Both the position numbers and the translations under genes were made by a program. Under the pieces are notes generated by a model. That model was not told where the DNA came from. It saw only the letters and a program-made list of their open reading frames with translations, and did no database searches. Below, piece by piece: positions 7,349-15,838 of a stretch of DNA of 26,813 bases. Positions within the stretch are counted from its first letter, which is position 1. Each line of letters starts with the position of its first letter. This stretch comes from Pyrenophora tritici-repentis (taxonomy: Eukaryota > Ascomycota > Dothideomycetes > Pleosporales > Pleosporaceae). Location of the stretch: contig NW_027094000.1 of NCBI RefSeq assembly GCF_003171515.1, forward strand, positions 1-26,813, read 5' to 3'.

Positions 7349-10300
7349 TTATACAGTGTCTCTCTGTAGGTCTTCTGGTGGCTGTCCTAGGTACCATTTT
7401 CTTGTTCCTATTCTGGTGCTAGTGATAAAAGCTAGGGTTGCTTCTATACCTATACTAGTGTGGAGTAGTAGTGGTAGTGTGACTGGGCGATGTTTGATTG
7501 TTTGTAGGAGCGTTTTTCGATGGTCTTTGTATAGATGACAGTACAGTAGTAGGTGTTCTGGCGTTTGGATGTTTTGGCAGGTGCAGCGATTAGAGTCTCG
7601 TTTCTTAAATCTCTTTAGGTAGGAGTTGAAGTATCCGTGTCCTAGCTTAAGAGAGTAGAAGGCGCTAGAGGTTACTCTTTTCGTGTTCTGTGGCATTTGG
7701 ATGGTTTTGCTGATTTTAAGAGGGTATTTGGCTGAGTAGGTAGCTTTGTTTAGAGCGGTTGCTCTTGCTTTGTATTTCTCATACTCTTGGCGTTGTTCCG
7801 TTTGTTGTATCCTTTTGATTGTCGTGCCTAGGTAGGCAATGCTCTTTGTTGTTGATCTGGGGTCCTCTTTGGTTGCTTCTTTTGCTAGGTAGTCTGCTCT
7901 TTCGTTTCCAACTATATCTGTGTGTCCAGGTGCCCAGAGTAGGTGGATGTTTGCTTGTTTTCGTCGGATCGTATTTGCCGCTTTTAGACATCGGAGTTGC
8001 CAATGCTGTCCTGGGTTATCTGATAGGTTTTTAAGCCTGTAGATTGCTGCTTGGTTATCTGCGTAGACCTCAAATTCCTGGTCGGTTGTAGCGTTCTTTG
8101 CTGCGTATTCGAATGCTCGTGTGATCCCTTCTAGTTCGCCGTTGTAGACTAGCTGGTATTGTCCGATATTAACTGTTTCTGAGTAGATCTCTTGCTGAGT
8201 TGAGTTGTAGACTGCTATCCCAACTCCTATTCCTTTTCCTTCTTGTGTTTGCGAGGCGTCTGAGTATATTGTCGTGTAATTGTCTAGCCTTGTTTTAATG
8301 TAGGCTTGGTGCGCATTTGCCTCCTCTTCTTTGGATTTTTGAGAGACTGTTACGGTATAGTTTAGAGTATCCCATGGCCTAAACCGGTATGGGATAGTCT
8401 GCTCTGTGTCCCTTTTGTTGTTTTTAGGAATTGCGTTAGTAATAGTTTGTAGCTGTCTGTGCTGGTTTGGTTTCTTTGAGCGTTGGAGATTAGTTGATTG
8501 GATCCGAGTTATTGCCTTTGCAATTGGATGGGTGTTGGCTAGCAGGTTTGCTCTGCTTGCGTAGTTCCGGATAGTTGAGTTAAGCCTAATTGCTGGTGGT
8601 AGTAGGCTCGCTTCGAGGCTTGTAGGGACTGTTGGTGCTGTTCTAAACACTCCTAGAGTTTTTCGACAAGCCAGGTTGTGTAGTGACTGTAGTTTCTTTG
8701 TAGCGTAGGGTTGGTTTTGCCAGTATATTTGTGCTCCGTAGTCTGACACGCTAGTTACACATGCTAAGTATAGTTGTCTAATAGCGTGTGTTGATAGGCC
8801 GAGTTCAATGTTCGCTAGTCTTCCTAGCCTGTAGAAAGCTTGTCTGGCTTGGCTTACACGTATAGACACATGTGATTTGAATGATAGTCGGTTGTCTAGA
8901 TAGATACCTAGCCACTTGACAGTATCTTTGTGTTCTATCCGGTCGTTGTTTGGGAGTATGAGGGATCTTTCTATCCTCTCCTTCTTAGCGGTGAAGTGGA
9001 TTAGCTCTGTTTTGGATGTGTCGAAGATAATGTCTAGCTGCTCTCCCTTGGCAAAGAGTGTAGCTATCTCTTTTTGCAGTGCTCTTGTATTTTTCTTTAG
9101 AGAGGTTGATGACGTAGTGAGAGATAGGTCGTCGATATACGATAGTTGAAAGCTTTGTAAGGCTGGGAATAGGTCTCGGATATAGATAAGAAAGAAGATT
9201 GGTGATACTGGGCTGCCCTGTGGAATGCCTGCTGTAATCTTGCTAAATTCTTCAATCTTATTATCGAATGCCAGTCTTAGGGTCCTGTTGGAGAGAAAGG
9301 ATTTCGCCCAGCAAATTAAGCTAATTGGGAGTCCAAGTTTCTTAAGTCGGTCTAGAAATCGGTTGTGTATGACGTGGTCAAAAGCTCCTTTGACGTCCAC
9401 GAACACTGTGGAAGTAATTTGGCCTTGCTGTTTTTTGTGTTGAATCTGGTCTACTAGGAGGAGAGCGGCGTCTATTGCAGATTTCTTGTTTCTACCTCCA
9501 ATTTGTGAGGAGTGTAGGAGGTTTGTGGTTTCTGCTAGACTAGCTAGTCTTTTGGCGATAATTCTCTCTAGTACCTTCCCTAGGCTGTTTAAGAGAGTAA
9601 TTACTCTATAAGCTTTCGGGAGAGAGTAGTCTAGTTTGGATGGTTTTTTGAGAATTGCTCCTGTAGCTGCTTTCCAGCACCGAGGGTGGTATCCGTAATT
9701 AAACAAGATTGAGTAGGCGATGAAGAGGATCTCTGGGTTGAACTTAAATGCAGCGGTTATAATATCTTGAGTAATAGCGTCAGGCCCTGGTGTACTACTT
9801 TTAACTTTACTAGAACAGGCTTGTTCTAGTTCAGAAATTGATAGTTGCGGCCAGTCCCAAATGCTCTCTTGATAGTTTAGAAAGCTTGGTAGTTCTGCTG
9901 TTGGAGGAGGAGGGAAAAGTGCTTTTCTAAAGGCCTTGCACTTTCCTTTGAATGTTTTCTCTAGTATCTCTCCTTGGATAGGTGGAATCTTTTCGACCTT
10001 TTGATCCTTTGTGTATGCCATAGCTTTGTAGATAGACTGTGGGGTTTCTTGTTCTAGAAAGCTATTCCAATGTCTCTTCTTGGCATCCTTGATTGCTCTT
10101 GCGTAGGTGTTCCGCGCTATTAAGAAGTCTTTCTTGAATAGATATGCCTCTTGGATGGACAACTGTTGCAATTGTTGTGTGTAGACTCTTTGGCAGTGAG
10201 TAAGCTCTCTTCTTAGCTTAGTAAGCTCCTGGTTCCACCAGGGTTTTGGTTTAGGACCTAGTTTGACTTTTGGGATTGCTTTGTCAGCTGCTAGTTGGAT

Positions 10301-10392
10301 AACTTGCGTAATTGCTTCCCCTATCTCCTCTAGTTTGCTTTGAAGCTCCTGGTCCTCTTCTAGAATTAGATTCTTGCAATCTTGTTTCCTAG
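7349..10392 (-). CDS. LINE-1 ORF2, RT - RNase H - C-terminal part
   Basis: Reverse transcriptase of a Tad1/I-like LINE, the 3' section of ORF2. The frame is open from the Gypsy-2 junction (10392) to TAA at 7349-7351, about 1,014 codons without a stop. It opens with the PWWNQELTKLRREL linker. RT motifs follow: LLNSLGKVLERI, FVDVKGAFDHV, GIPQGSPVSPIFFL and SYIDDLSL (catalytic Asp pair). RNase H then shows IYSDASQT, ELEGITRAFEYA, VYADNQAAIYRL and LWAPGHTDIVGNERAD, so all acidic residues are present. A late CTCQNIQTPEHLLLYC motif is the usual LINE C-terminal Cys/His site. There is no ATG at the left edge because this is the continuation of the endonuclease part at 24467-24852. TTG 10171 is not a real start. 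Confidence 0.93.
10388..10392. repeat. Gypsy-2 target-site duplication, left
   Basis: CCTAG directly before the TGTAAGGG start of the left LTR; matches 24462-24466. Confidence 0.9.
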
Positions 10393-10432
10393 TGTAAGGG
10401 TCTCACATAGGTCAGGTATTTGAAACTGTGTT
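10393..10432 (-). repeat. Gypsy-2 3' LTR, outer 40 bp (split part 1)
   Basis: TGTAAGGGTCTCACATAGGT and following bases are identical to the first 40 bp of the right LTR (24254-24293). The LTR is interrupted here by the LINE-2 tail and resumes at 17116. Its last 14 bases are the LINE-2 target duplication. Confidence 0.92.
10419..10432. repeat. LINE-2 target-site duplication, left
   Basis: TTTGAAACTGTGTT, part of the Gypsy-2 LTR, directly before the ATT tail of LINE-2; identical to 17102-17115. Confidence 0.92.
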
Positions 10433-10635
10433 ATTATTATTATTATTATTATATTTCCATTAGAGTCCTGTATCAGTCGGTGACTATGTAGGACTTTGGC
10501 TAAGCCGTTCTATGTATGTTGTTCAATATGGAGTTTCTATAGGTCTTGTACAATTTGGAGGATAGTTGCGTAGTCCAATTTCCGAGCTAGTCTTCCATTG
10601 GCGCGGGTGCTAAAGAGCAGTGTGGTGAACAGAAA
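10433..10635 (-). other. LINE-2 3' UTR, distal part with tail
   Basis: Matches the LINE-1 3' UTR (7091-about 7290): CCATTAGAGTCCT, ACTATGTAGGACTTTGGC, a hairpin GGCTAAGCC at 10498-10506, and GGTGCTAAAGAGCAG near 10607-10621. The proximal part of the same UTR resumes at 16032 on the far side of Gypsy-1. Confidence 0.85.
10631..10635. repeat. Gypsy-1 target-site duplication, left
   Basis: AGAAA before the TGTGAACG start of the LTR; matches 16027-16031. Confidence 0.9.
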
Positions 10636-10823
10636 TGTGAACGGTCTGTAGGGACTGTATTCCAGCTACCTAGTCCAGATGCTATTTACAGTCAAGATGA
10701 AGAAAGAAGGTAAGACGCAAGCGGCGAGCCTGCTTTGTTTGGGTTGGCGCACGGCCCTCACGTTGCCGGGGAAGCGACTAGGCTAGCAGCCTAGTCATGT
10801 GACTCGAGGCTCAGCCCGTTACA
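10636..10823 (-). repeat. Gypsy-1 3' LTR
   Basis: 188 bp, TGTGAACGG...CCCGTTACA on the + strand; identical to 15839-16026. It includes a palindromic CGACTAGGCTAGCAGCCTAGTC block. Confidence 0.95.
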
Positions 10824-11240
10824 TTACCCCCCTCCTTTCCCTTTAGCGCGTAGTTTTCTCCATTTCCTCCAAGCGTCAGTCTTTAGTACGTTACTCACAG
10901 GTTCCCATGTCGGTTCAGTATAGTCCACCCACTTCACATATGCCTCCTTGATTTCTTTCCCTCCCTGCCTTGTTGTGCGTTCGCCCAGAATACGTTCAAC
11001 CAGCCATAGCTCGTCTCCATCTACAAGTATAGGCCCTGGCTGAGTGTCTCCAACCTTCTGCGATGGGAGAGAGTCGTTAGGCGCGTAGCGAAGCAGGTCT
11101 ACGTGGAAGACAGGATGGATCTTCCCCGGAACGTCAAGTTGATAAGAGTGGGAGTTGACCTGCCTCAAGACTTTGTACTTTCCATGCAACCAGTCTAGCT
11201 TCTTGGAAGGTCGTGTTGTCTTCACGTTTCTAAGGTTCAA
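10824..11240 (-). CDS. Gypsy-1 Pol C-terminus: GPY/F module and chromodomain
   Basis: Continues the integrase in the -1 frame. The sequence LNLRNVKTTRPSKKLDWLHG is the usual follow-on of GDWV in this family, then HPVFHVDLLRYAPND and a chromodomain: LWLVERILGER...EAYVKWVDYTEPTWEPVSNV, with the WxVE, YVKW and TWEP blocks intact. It starts at a TTG, not ATG, so it is not a separate gene. Either one T was lost from the TTTT run at 11239-11242, or a -1 slip on GTG TTT TGA joins them. The last codons (KGKGGG, TAA 10824-10826) are the polypurine tract and the stop touches the LTR. Confidence 0.88.
   Translation of the reverse strand: MNLRNVKTTRPSKKLDWLHGKYKVLRQVNSHSYQLDVPGKIHPVFHVDLLRYAPNDSLPSQKVGDTQPGPILVDGDELWLVERILGERTTRQGGKEIKEAYVKWVDYTEPTWEPVSNVLKTDAWRKWRKLRAKGKGGG
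10827..10844 (-). promoter_or_regulatory. Gypsy-1 polypurine tract, overlapping the pol C-terminus
   Basis: Sense AAAGGGAAAGGAGGGGGG, 18 purines, three bases (the TAA stop) from the 3' LTR. It encodes the last six residues of Pol. Confidence 0.85.
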
Positions 11241-14200
11241 AACACCCAGTCTCCCTCCTTGTATTGGGGCGCTGCTGTTCTTGTCTTGTTAGCTTGATGT
11301 TGCTGTTTCTCTTGTGTTATCGCGATCGCAGCTTGGGCCCACTCTGTTGCGTCTTGGAGTCTTTTAAGGAAGCCTTCTGCCAGTGCTTCGCCGTCTCTCT
11401 TTGGTCGGTCCTGAATAGTTCGATCCTCTACCAGCTGAATGGGTTCATTGTGATATCCGTGCATAAAATAGAAGGGGCTTAGGCCAGTAGATGAGGCCTC
11501 GCGATTGTTGATTGCTCCCATAACGATAGGTAAAAGTGCTAGCCAATTTTCTTGCGTGTAGGTGGCCCAGATTCGAATCATCTTCTCAATCTCTTGGTTC
11601 ATTCGCTCTGTTGCACCATCGGTTTGCGGATGATAGGCAGTCGACAGGCGTTGCTCAACGCTGAGGAGTTTACAGAAATGCCTCCAAAGATCGCTGACGA
11701 ATTGTGGTCCTCTATCGCTCGTAATTGCCGTTGGAATACCATGAATAGGGTAATGCCGTTCTAAAAGCCGTTGTGCTACTGCTTCTGCCGAGATATCGTG
11801 CATGCCTTCCAGTTCAACTCCCTTTGTCAGCCGATCAGTGACCACCATGCAGTTCGTTGCGTCATCGCGTCCAGATGGCGGCAAGTCCGTAATAAAATCG
11901 ATTGAAAGTTCTCCCCATATACGTTCTGGGATCGGTAGCGGTTTAAGGAGGCCCTTCTTTGTCTCTCTCCATATCGTATTCCTCCCGCAAATCTCGCAGT
12001 TACGGACAAAGCGTCGCACGTCGCTTGCTACACCTGACCAGAAGAACTGCCTTGATAAGATTGAGTAGGTAAGATCTCGTCCAGGATGGCCGGTGATATG
12101 CGAGTCGTGAATATTTTGAATAATTCGTGTGCGAAGTGGTTCGCAGTCAGGGATCCATATCCGGTCTCGAAATCGCAACAGGCCTCTCTCGTCTAGGGTG
12201 CATTCTGCTATACTCACTGACTTCTCCTTCTGAAGTTTGGTAGGGAGGTTCCGCTCCTTGTTTGCTACCAGCGTAGTGAGCTCCTGATAAAGCTTATCCT
12301 CTTGGCGGCTTCGGTGCCAGAGATTTTGCATGTCCTGGTCCTCAAACATGCGTATCTCTTCTGTGAAGTCAATCTCCTCGGACGACAGGGACTGGATTTG
12401 AACACTCTGCAAGTGCTTGCTCTGGAAAAGACGGATAAATCGAGACCGTATTCGTTCATCGTCGTAGTTGGCGGGTAGGTCTTGTTCTCGTCGTGACAGG
12501 GCGTCAGGTTTTCCCATAGTCTTTCCAGGTTTCCATTCCAGGGAGAAGTCGAATCGTGAGAGAAACTCTGACCAACGTACTTGTCTTTCAGACAGCTGTC
12601 GTTCGCGGTAGAAGTATTGAAGGTTCTTGTGGTCCGTCAGAACTGTGAACTTCCTAACCATACGTAGTTCAGGAGCCCATGCTTCTAAGCAACGAACAAT
12701 AGCTAGAAGCTCCTTGTCATGAATTGGATAATTGGCCTCTGTTGGTGAGTGCTTCTTTGAGTAGTAGGCAACGGGTTGCCAGTTGTTGTTCTTGTCCTTC
12801 TGCAGCAATAGGCCGCCAGTTGCATGTCCTGAGGAGTCGGCTTCTACCAAGGTGTCCTTCTCTGGATCAAAATGGCCGAGTATTGGTGCTGTAATGAGAA
12901 GTTCCTTAATCGTTTCAAATGCTTGATTGCAAGCCTCGTCCCAATGAAAAACCATCTCTTTCTTAGTTAGGTTGATAAGCGGTTCAGCAATGTCCGAGAA
13001 GTTTGGTATAAAAACTCGGTAAAAGTTGGCAAAACCAATAAATGCTCGGATAGCCTTAACTGACGTTGGTGTAGCCCATTCGCGGATTGCGATAATCTTT
13101 TCAGGATCAACTCGAATGCCCACTTCTGCTTCCACAATGTACCCGAGGTATTTGACTCGTTTAGTCTCGAACTCGCACTTGTCGATATCAATCTGCAGTC
13201 CAGCGTCTATAAGGCGTTGAAGAACCTTTCCAACCTTCTCTCTGTGATCCTGAAGCGATCCTGACGAGTAGATTAAGATGTCGTCAACGTAGGCTGAAAC
13301 AAAGTCGTCAAGGTAATCCTGTAGAACACCATTTACGTAGCGTTGAAATGCGGCTGGTGCTCCTGTTAGTCCGAAGGGAGCAACCCGCCATTCGAATAGG
13401 CCGTATCTTGTTCGGAAAGCTGTCTTCCATTCTTCTCCTTTGGCCACACGGATCTTGTGGAAGGCTGCGATAACGTCAAGTTTTGTGAACCATTTAGCTT
13501 TAGCTACATTTCTCAGTGTTTCTGTGAATAGAGGCAGAGGGTAACGGTCCTTCCTGGTGATGTTGTTCAAGCCTCGGTAGTCAACGCAAAATCGGATGCC
13601 CCCTCCTGGCTTTTTGACCATCAGGACGGGTGCAGCTGCGGGAGAGTTACTTGCGCGGATAAAATCCTTGTCTAACAGCTCGGTGAGAGTTTTCCTAAGC
13701 ACTAGTAACTCTTCTCGGCTCATGCCGTAGAGCGGACCCCATGGAATGGTCTTCTCGTTTCCGTCTTGATCCTTTTCAATCTCAATGTGGAGATCAACGC
13801 CTTTACGATGTGGGGGAAGTTTCTCAGCTAGGAAATGGTCGAAAGCCTTCAGCCATTGGTGGTACTGGGGTGGGAGCTTCGTCTTTGGATCGGATCGTTT
13901 GCGCGGTTTCAAAGCTTTCTCAATGTCGGCGATGGAAACAGCGAACAGTCCAGTGTCGAGCGCAATACCGTCTCCTTTGTTCTTCCTACGGCTTCTTCTC
14001 ACCTCCGCCATGAATGCGGAAGCCATCACCTGAGTAGCCTTCATTAGTGGTGGCTTGTATGACGCTTTCTTGTGGTTCCATGCGCGGATGTTTGACGCGC
14101 CGATATCTAGGCAGCCTTGTTTGGCCGAAATTGTGACGTCGGCATCTTCTAACCAGGGCTTTCCTAGGATCACGTCGTAAGTTAGGCCAGGTACAACGTA

Positions 14201-14458
14201 GAAGAAGACGCGTTTCTGCTGGTGGCCGTCTATGTCTATCGAGGCGTAAGTAACTGTATCTAGGACAGTACTTGGTTCTGCGTTCTTCCCAGCTGCTTCC
14301 TCTAGCTGGCGCGGGGCTATCTTGATTGATGGCAGTCTCAGAGATCGAAAGAGTTGTTCATTAATGGCAGAATAGCAAAGGCAACCTGAGTCAACAAGTC
14401 CAGTGACAAAGTCAGTTCCATTAAGTCTAACGTCCAGTACAAAGGGATCGCTATCCAT
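11237..14458 (-). CDS. Gypsy-1 Pol: protease, RT, RNase H, integrase
   Basis: 1,073 codons. Protease DSG at residues 23-25 (LVDSGCLCYSA) and ILGKPWL near 97. RT about 240-430: PVLMVKKPGGGIRFC, WFTKLDVIAAFHKIRV, APFGLTGAPAAFQ, YVDDILIYS (Asp at 391-392). RNase H about 515-640 (VEADSSGHATGGLL, ELLAIVRCLEAWAPEL, VLTDHKNLQYF). Integrase: HHCC zinc site (HDSHITGHPGRD...NCEICGRN), core LSIDFITDLP, TSDRGPQFVSDL and HPQTDGATERMNQE (DD35E). It ends GDWVF then TGA. Met 14458 lies 17 codons after the gag TAG in the same frame with no other stop, so the natural product may be a gag-pol fusion made by readthrough. All catalytic residues are intact. Confidence 0.95.
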   Translation of the reverse strand: MDSDPFVLDVRLNGTDFVTGLVDSGCLCYSAINEQLFRSLRLPSIKIAPRQLEEAAGKNAEPSTVLDTVTYASIDIDGHQQKRVFFYVVPGLTYDVILGKPWLEDADVTISAKQGCLDIGASNIRAWNHKKASYKPPLMKATQVMASAFMAEVRRSRRKNKGDGIALDTGLFAVSIADIEKALKPRKRSDPKTKLPPQYHQWLKAFDHFLAEKLPPHRKGVDLHIEIEKDQDGNEKTIPWGPLYGMSREELLVLRKTLTELLDKDFIRASNSPAAAPVLMVKKPGGGIRFCVDYRGLNNITRKDRYPLPLFTETLRNVAKAKWFTKLDVIAAFHKIRVAKGEEWKTAFRTRYGLFEWRVAPFGLTGAPAAFQRYVNGVLQDYLDDFVSAYVDDILIYSSGSLQDHREKVGKVLQRLIDAGLQIDIDKCEFETKRVKYLGYIVEAEVGIRVDPEKIIAIREWATPTSVKAIRAFIGFANFYRVFIPNFSDIAEPLINLTKKEMVFHWDEACNQAFETIKELLITAPILGHFDPEKDTLVEADSSGHATGGLLLQKDKNNNWQPVAYYSKKHSPTEANYPIHDKELLAIVRCLEAWAPELRMVRKFTVLTDHKNLQYFYRERQLSERQVRWSEFLSRFDFSLEWKPGKTMGKPDALSRREQDLPANYDDERIRSRFIRLFQSKHLQSVQIQSLSSEEIDFTEEIRMFEDQDMQNLWHRSRQEDKLYQELTTLVANKERNLPTKLQKEKSVSIAECTLDERGLLRFRDRIWIPDCEPLRTRIIQNIHDSHITGHPGRDLTYSILSRQFFWSGVASDVRRFVRNCEICGRNTIWRETKKGLLKPLPIPERIWGELSIDFITDLPPSGRDDATNCMVVTDRLTKGVELEGMHDISAEAVAQRLLERHYPIHGIPTAITSDRGPQFVSDLWRHFCKLLSVEQRLSTAYHPQTDGATERMNQEIEKMIRIWATYTQENWLALLPIVMGAINNREASSTGLSPFYFMHGYHNEPIQLVEDRTIQDRPKRDGEALAEGFLKRLQDATEWAQAAIAITQEKQQHQANKTRTAAPQYKEGDWVF

Positions 14459-14506
14459 CTTTTGCTTTCCGGTCTCTTTCCATTCTTTCTGAGCTGCCGC
14501 GTGTTC

Positions 14507-15415
14507 CTATTGCTCTGCTTCGGAGTCTTCTGGATCTTCCTCCTCTACAGCTGCCTTGGTGACCACAGTACTCTTTGCTGTCTTGACGCTAACGTGAGTT
14601 GGTCGTAGAGCGGCTGCTAACGGGCATGTAGCTATTCGGCAATTGTTGCGGCCGCATCGGAGGCAGCGTCGTTCCTGGCGTCGAGCATCGATTTCCTCTT
14701 GGTTGACCCATTTTGCTCGTTTTCCAATAAGTTCTCGGTCTTCGGGACGCCTAGATGGATATCCATTCATGTTGGTCTTGCCGCGGAGGCCGACAGCGTT
14801 CACTTGGGTAGTTGTAGGCTGCGTAGGTTCCCATTCCATCATGTCTTCGGGGGAAACTGCTGTGAGCGTGGCATTATTTGATTTTGCTGGTGGTTCATAG
14901 GTTGGTGCATTTTCAGCAGTTCGGCTACCGTAACGGCGGGTTGTTTTCGTCCATTGGCCGAACAACTCCATGTCGTTGCTAAGATCTGCACACTTCTGAG
15001 CGAACCTTGCGTATGTGCTTGTTTCTGCTCCTGATGTACCAACAAGCCTATCCTTTATCCTACCACTTAATGCATTGCGTAAGTAGGATATCTTCGTATG
15101 CTCAGGCCAGCTTTCTGCGTCAGCGTTGGCCATCTCTTTCTCAAACCGTGGATAGAAGGAAATAAACGTCTCGTCGTCCTTCTGGCGTATAGAGTAGAGG
15201 TTCTGAATGGCTTTCTCCTTCCGATTTCGTTCGCCGTAGAGGAGTTCAAGGCGGTCAAGCAGCTTGAAAGGGTTTGGCGATTCTTCTTTAACTTGTATCT
15301 CGTAGTATGTTGTAACGTTGGTTTTCGCTGCCCCATCAAGACGCATGTAGACGTAGCGTAGCTGAGCTTTTAGGCTTCCAATAGCTTGCGCGTCTTCTTC
15401 GATCTTGCCCTCCAT
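14507..15415 (-). CDS. Gypsy-1 Gag core with zinc knuckle
   Basis: Retrotransposon Gag. Residues 1-140 hold the capsid core: GSLKAQLRYVYMRLDGAA, NPFKLLDRLELLYGERNR, FISFYPRFEKEMANAD, SYLRNALSGRIKDRL. The frame opens upstream of Met 15415, so this Met is internal. Residues 251-264 are CLRCGRNNCRIATC: spacing as in CX2CX4HX4C, but the His is replaced by Cys. The frame ends at TAG 14507-14509 (context CAA TAG GAA) and pol follows in the same frame. Gag packages element RNA in cytoplasmic particles. Confidence 0.88.
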   Translation of the reverse strand: MEGKIEEDAQAIGSLKAQLRYVYMRLDGAAKTNVTTYYEIQVKEESPNPFKLLDRLELLYGERNRKEKAIQNLYSIRQKDDETFISFYPRFEKEMANADAESWPEHTKISYLRNALSGRIKDRLVGTSGAETSTYARFAQKCADLSNDMELFGQWTKTTRRYGSRTAENAPTYEPPAKSNNATLTAVSPEDMMEWEPTQPTTTQVNAVGLRGKTNMNGYPSRRPEDRELIGKRAKWVNQEEIDARRQERRCLRCGRNNCRIATCPLAAALRPTHVSVKTAKSTVVTKAAVEEEDPEDSEAEQ

Positions 15416-15417
15416 CT

Positions 15418-15678
15418 CTAGCTTCCATCCTCGCCATTGTGATTTGTTTCCACCAAACGTAGGCGGTGGGGTAAGCTGTGCCGCGGCTTTGGGGTTATAG
15501 GCACAGATGTGTTCGAAGTCTCGGAGGTTGGCGTTGGATCAGTGGTGGCGTCTGTATTGTGACCAGGCGTTTGAGGTAGCTCGTGCGATGGTGCTTCCAG
15601 CCTCTCCATCCTAGTGCTCATGTCTTCAAGTCTCTGTAGTAGCGACTGTAACAGCTGGTTCGAATCGTTCGTCGTCAT
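15418..15678 (-). pseudogene. Gypsy-1 gag, N-terminal fragment
   Basis: Frame from ATG 15678 (MTTNDSNQLLQSLLQRLED), the first ATG after the leader. A short coiled coil (LQSLLQRLEDMSTRMERLE) is followed by a Pro/Thr-rich linker. It stops at TAG 15418-15420 with out-of-frame residues at its end. The gag core reads in the neighbouring frame, visible upstream of its own ATG as TPPPTFGGNKSQWRGWKLEM, so one indel between about 15480 and 15560 separates the two. This is probably the true Gag N-terminus. Confidence 0.7.
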
Positions 15679-15721
15679 GTCAGTATCCCCGGGGAGCTCA
15701 TTATAGCGGTGCTTTGGTTGC

Positions 15722-15820
15722 TGCGTGTTCTGCGTGTTCTGCGTATTCTGCGTATTCTGCGTATTCTGCGTATTCTGCGTGTTCTGCGTGTTCTGCGTGT
15801 TCTGCGTATTCTGCGTGTTC
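15722..15820. repeat. Eleven 9-bp repeats in the Gypsy-1 leader
   Basis: TGCGTGTTC or TGCGTATTC repeated eleven times without interruption, between the primer site and gag. The + strand Met-Phe-Cys-Val frame here is a repeat artefact; on the sense strand the units read GAACACGCA. Confidence 0.93.
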
Positions 15821-15826
15821 TTCTTG

Positions 15827-15838
15827 ATCTTGACTGTA
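15827..15838 (-). promoter_or_regulatory. Gypsy-1 primer binding site, self-priming type
   Basis: Sense TACAGTCAAGAT directly abuts the 5' LTR. It pairs perfectly over 12 bases with LTR sense-strand positions 15901-15890; after one mismatch five more bases pair. Same geometry as the Tf1 mRNA self-primer. Confidence 0.7.
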
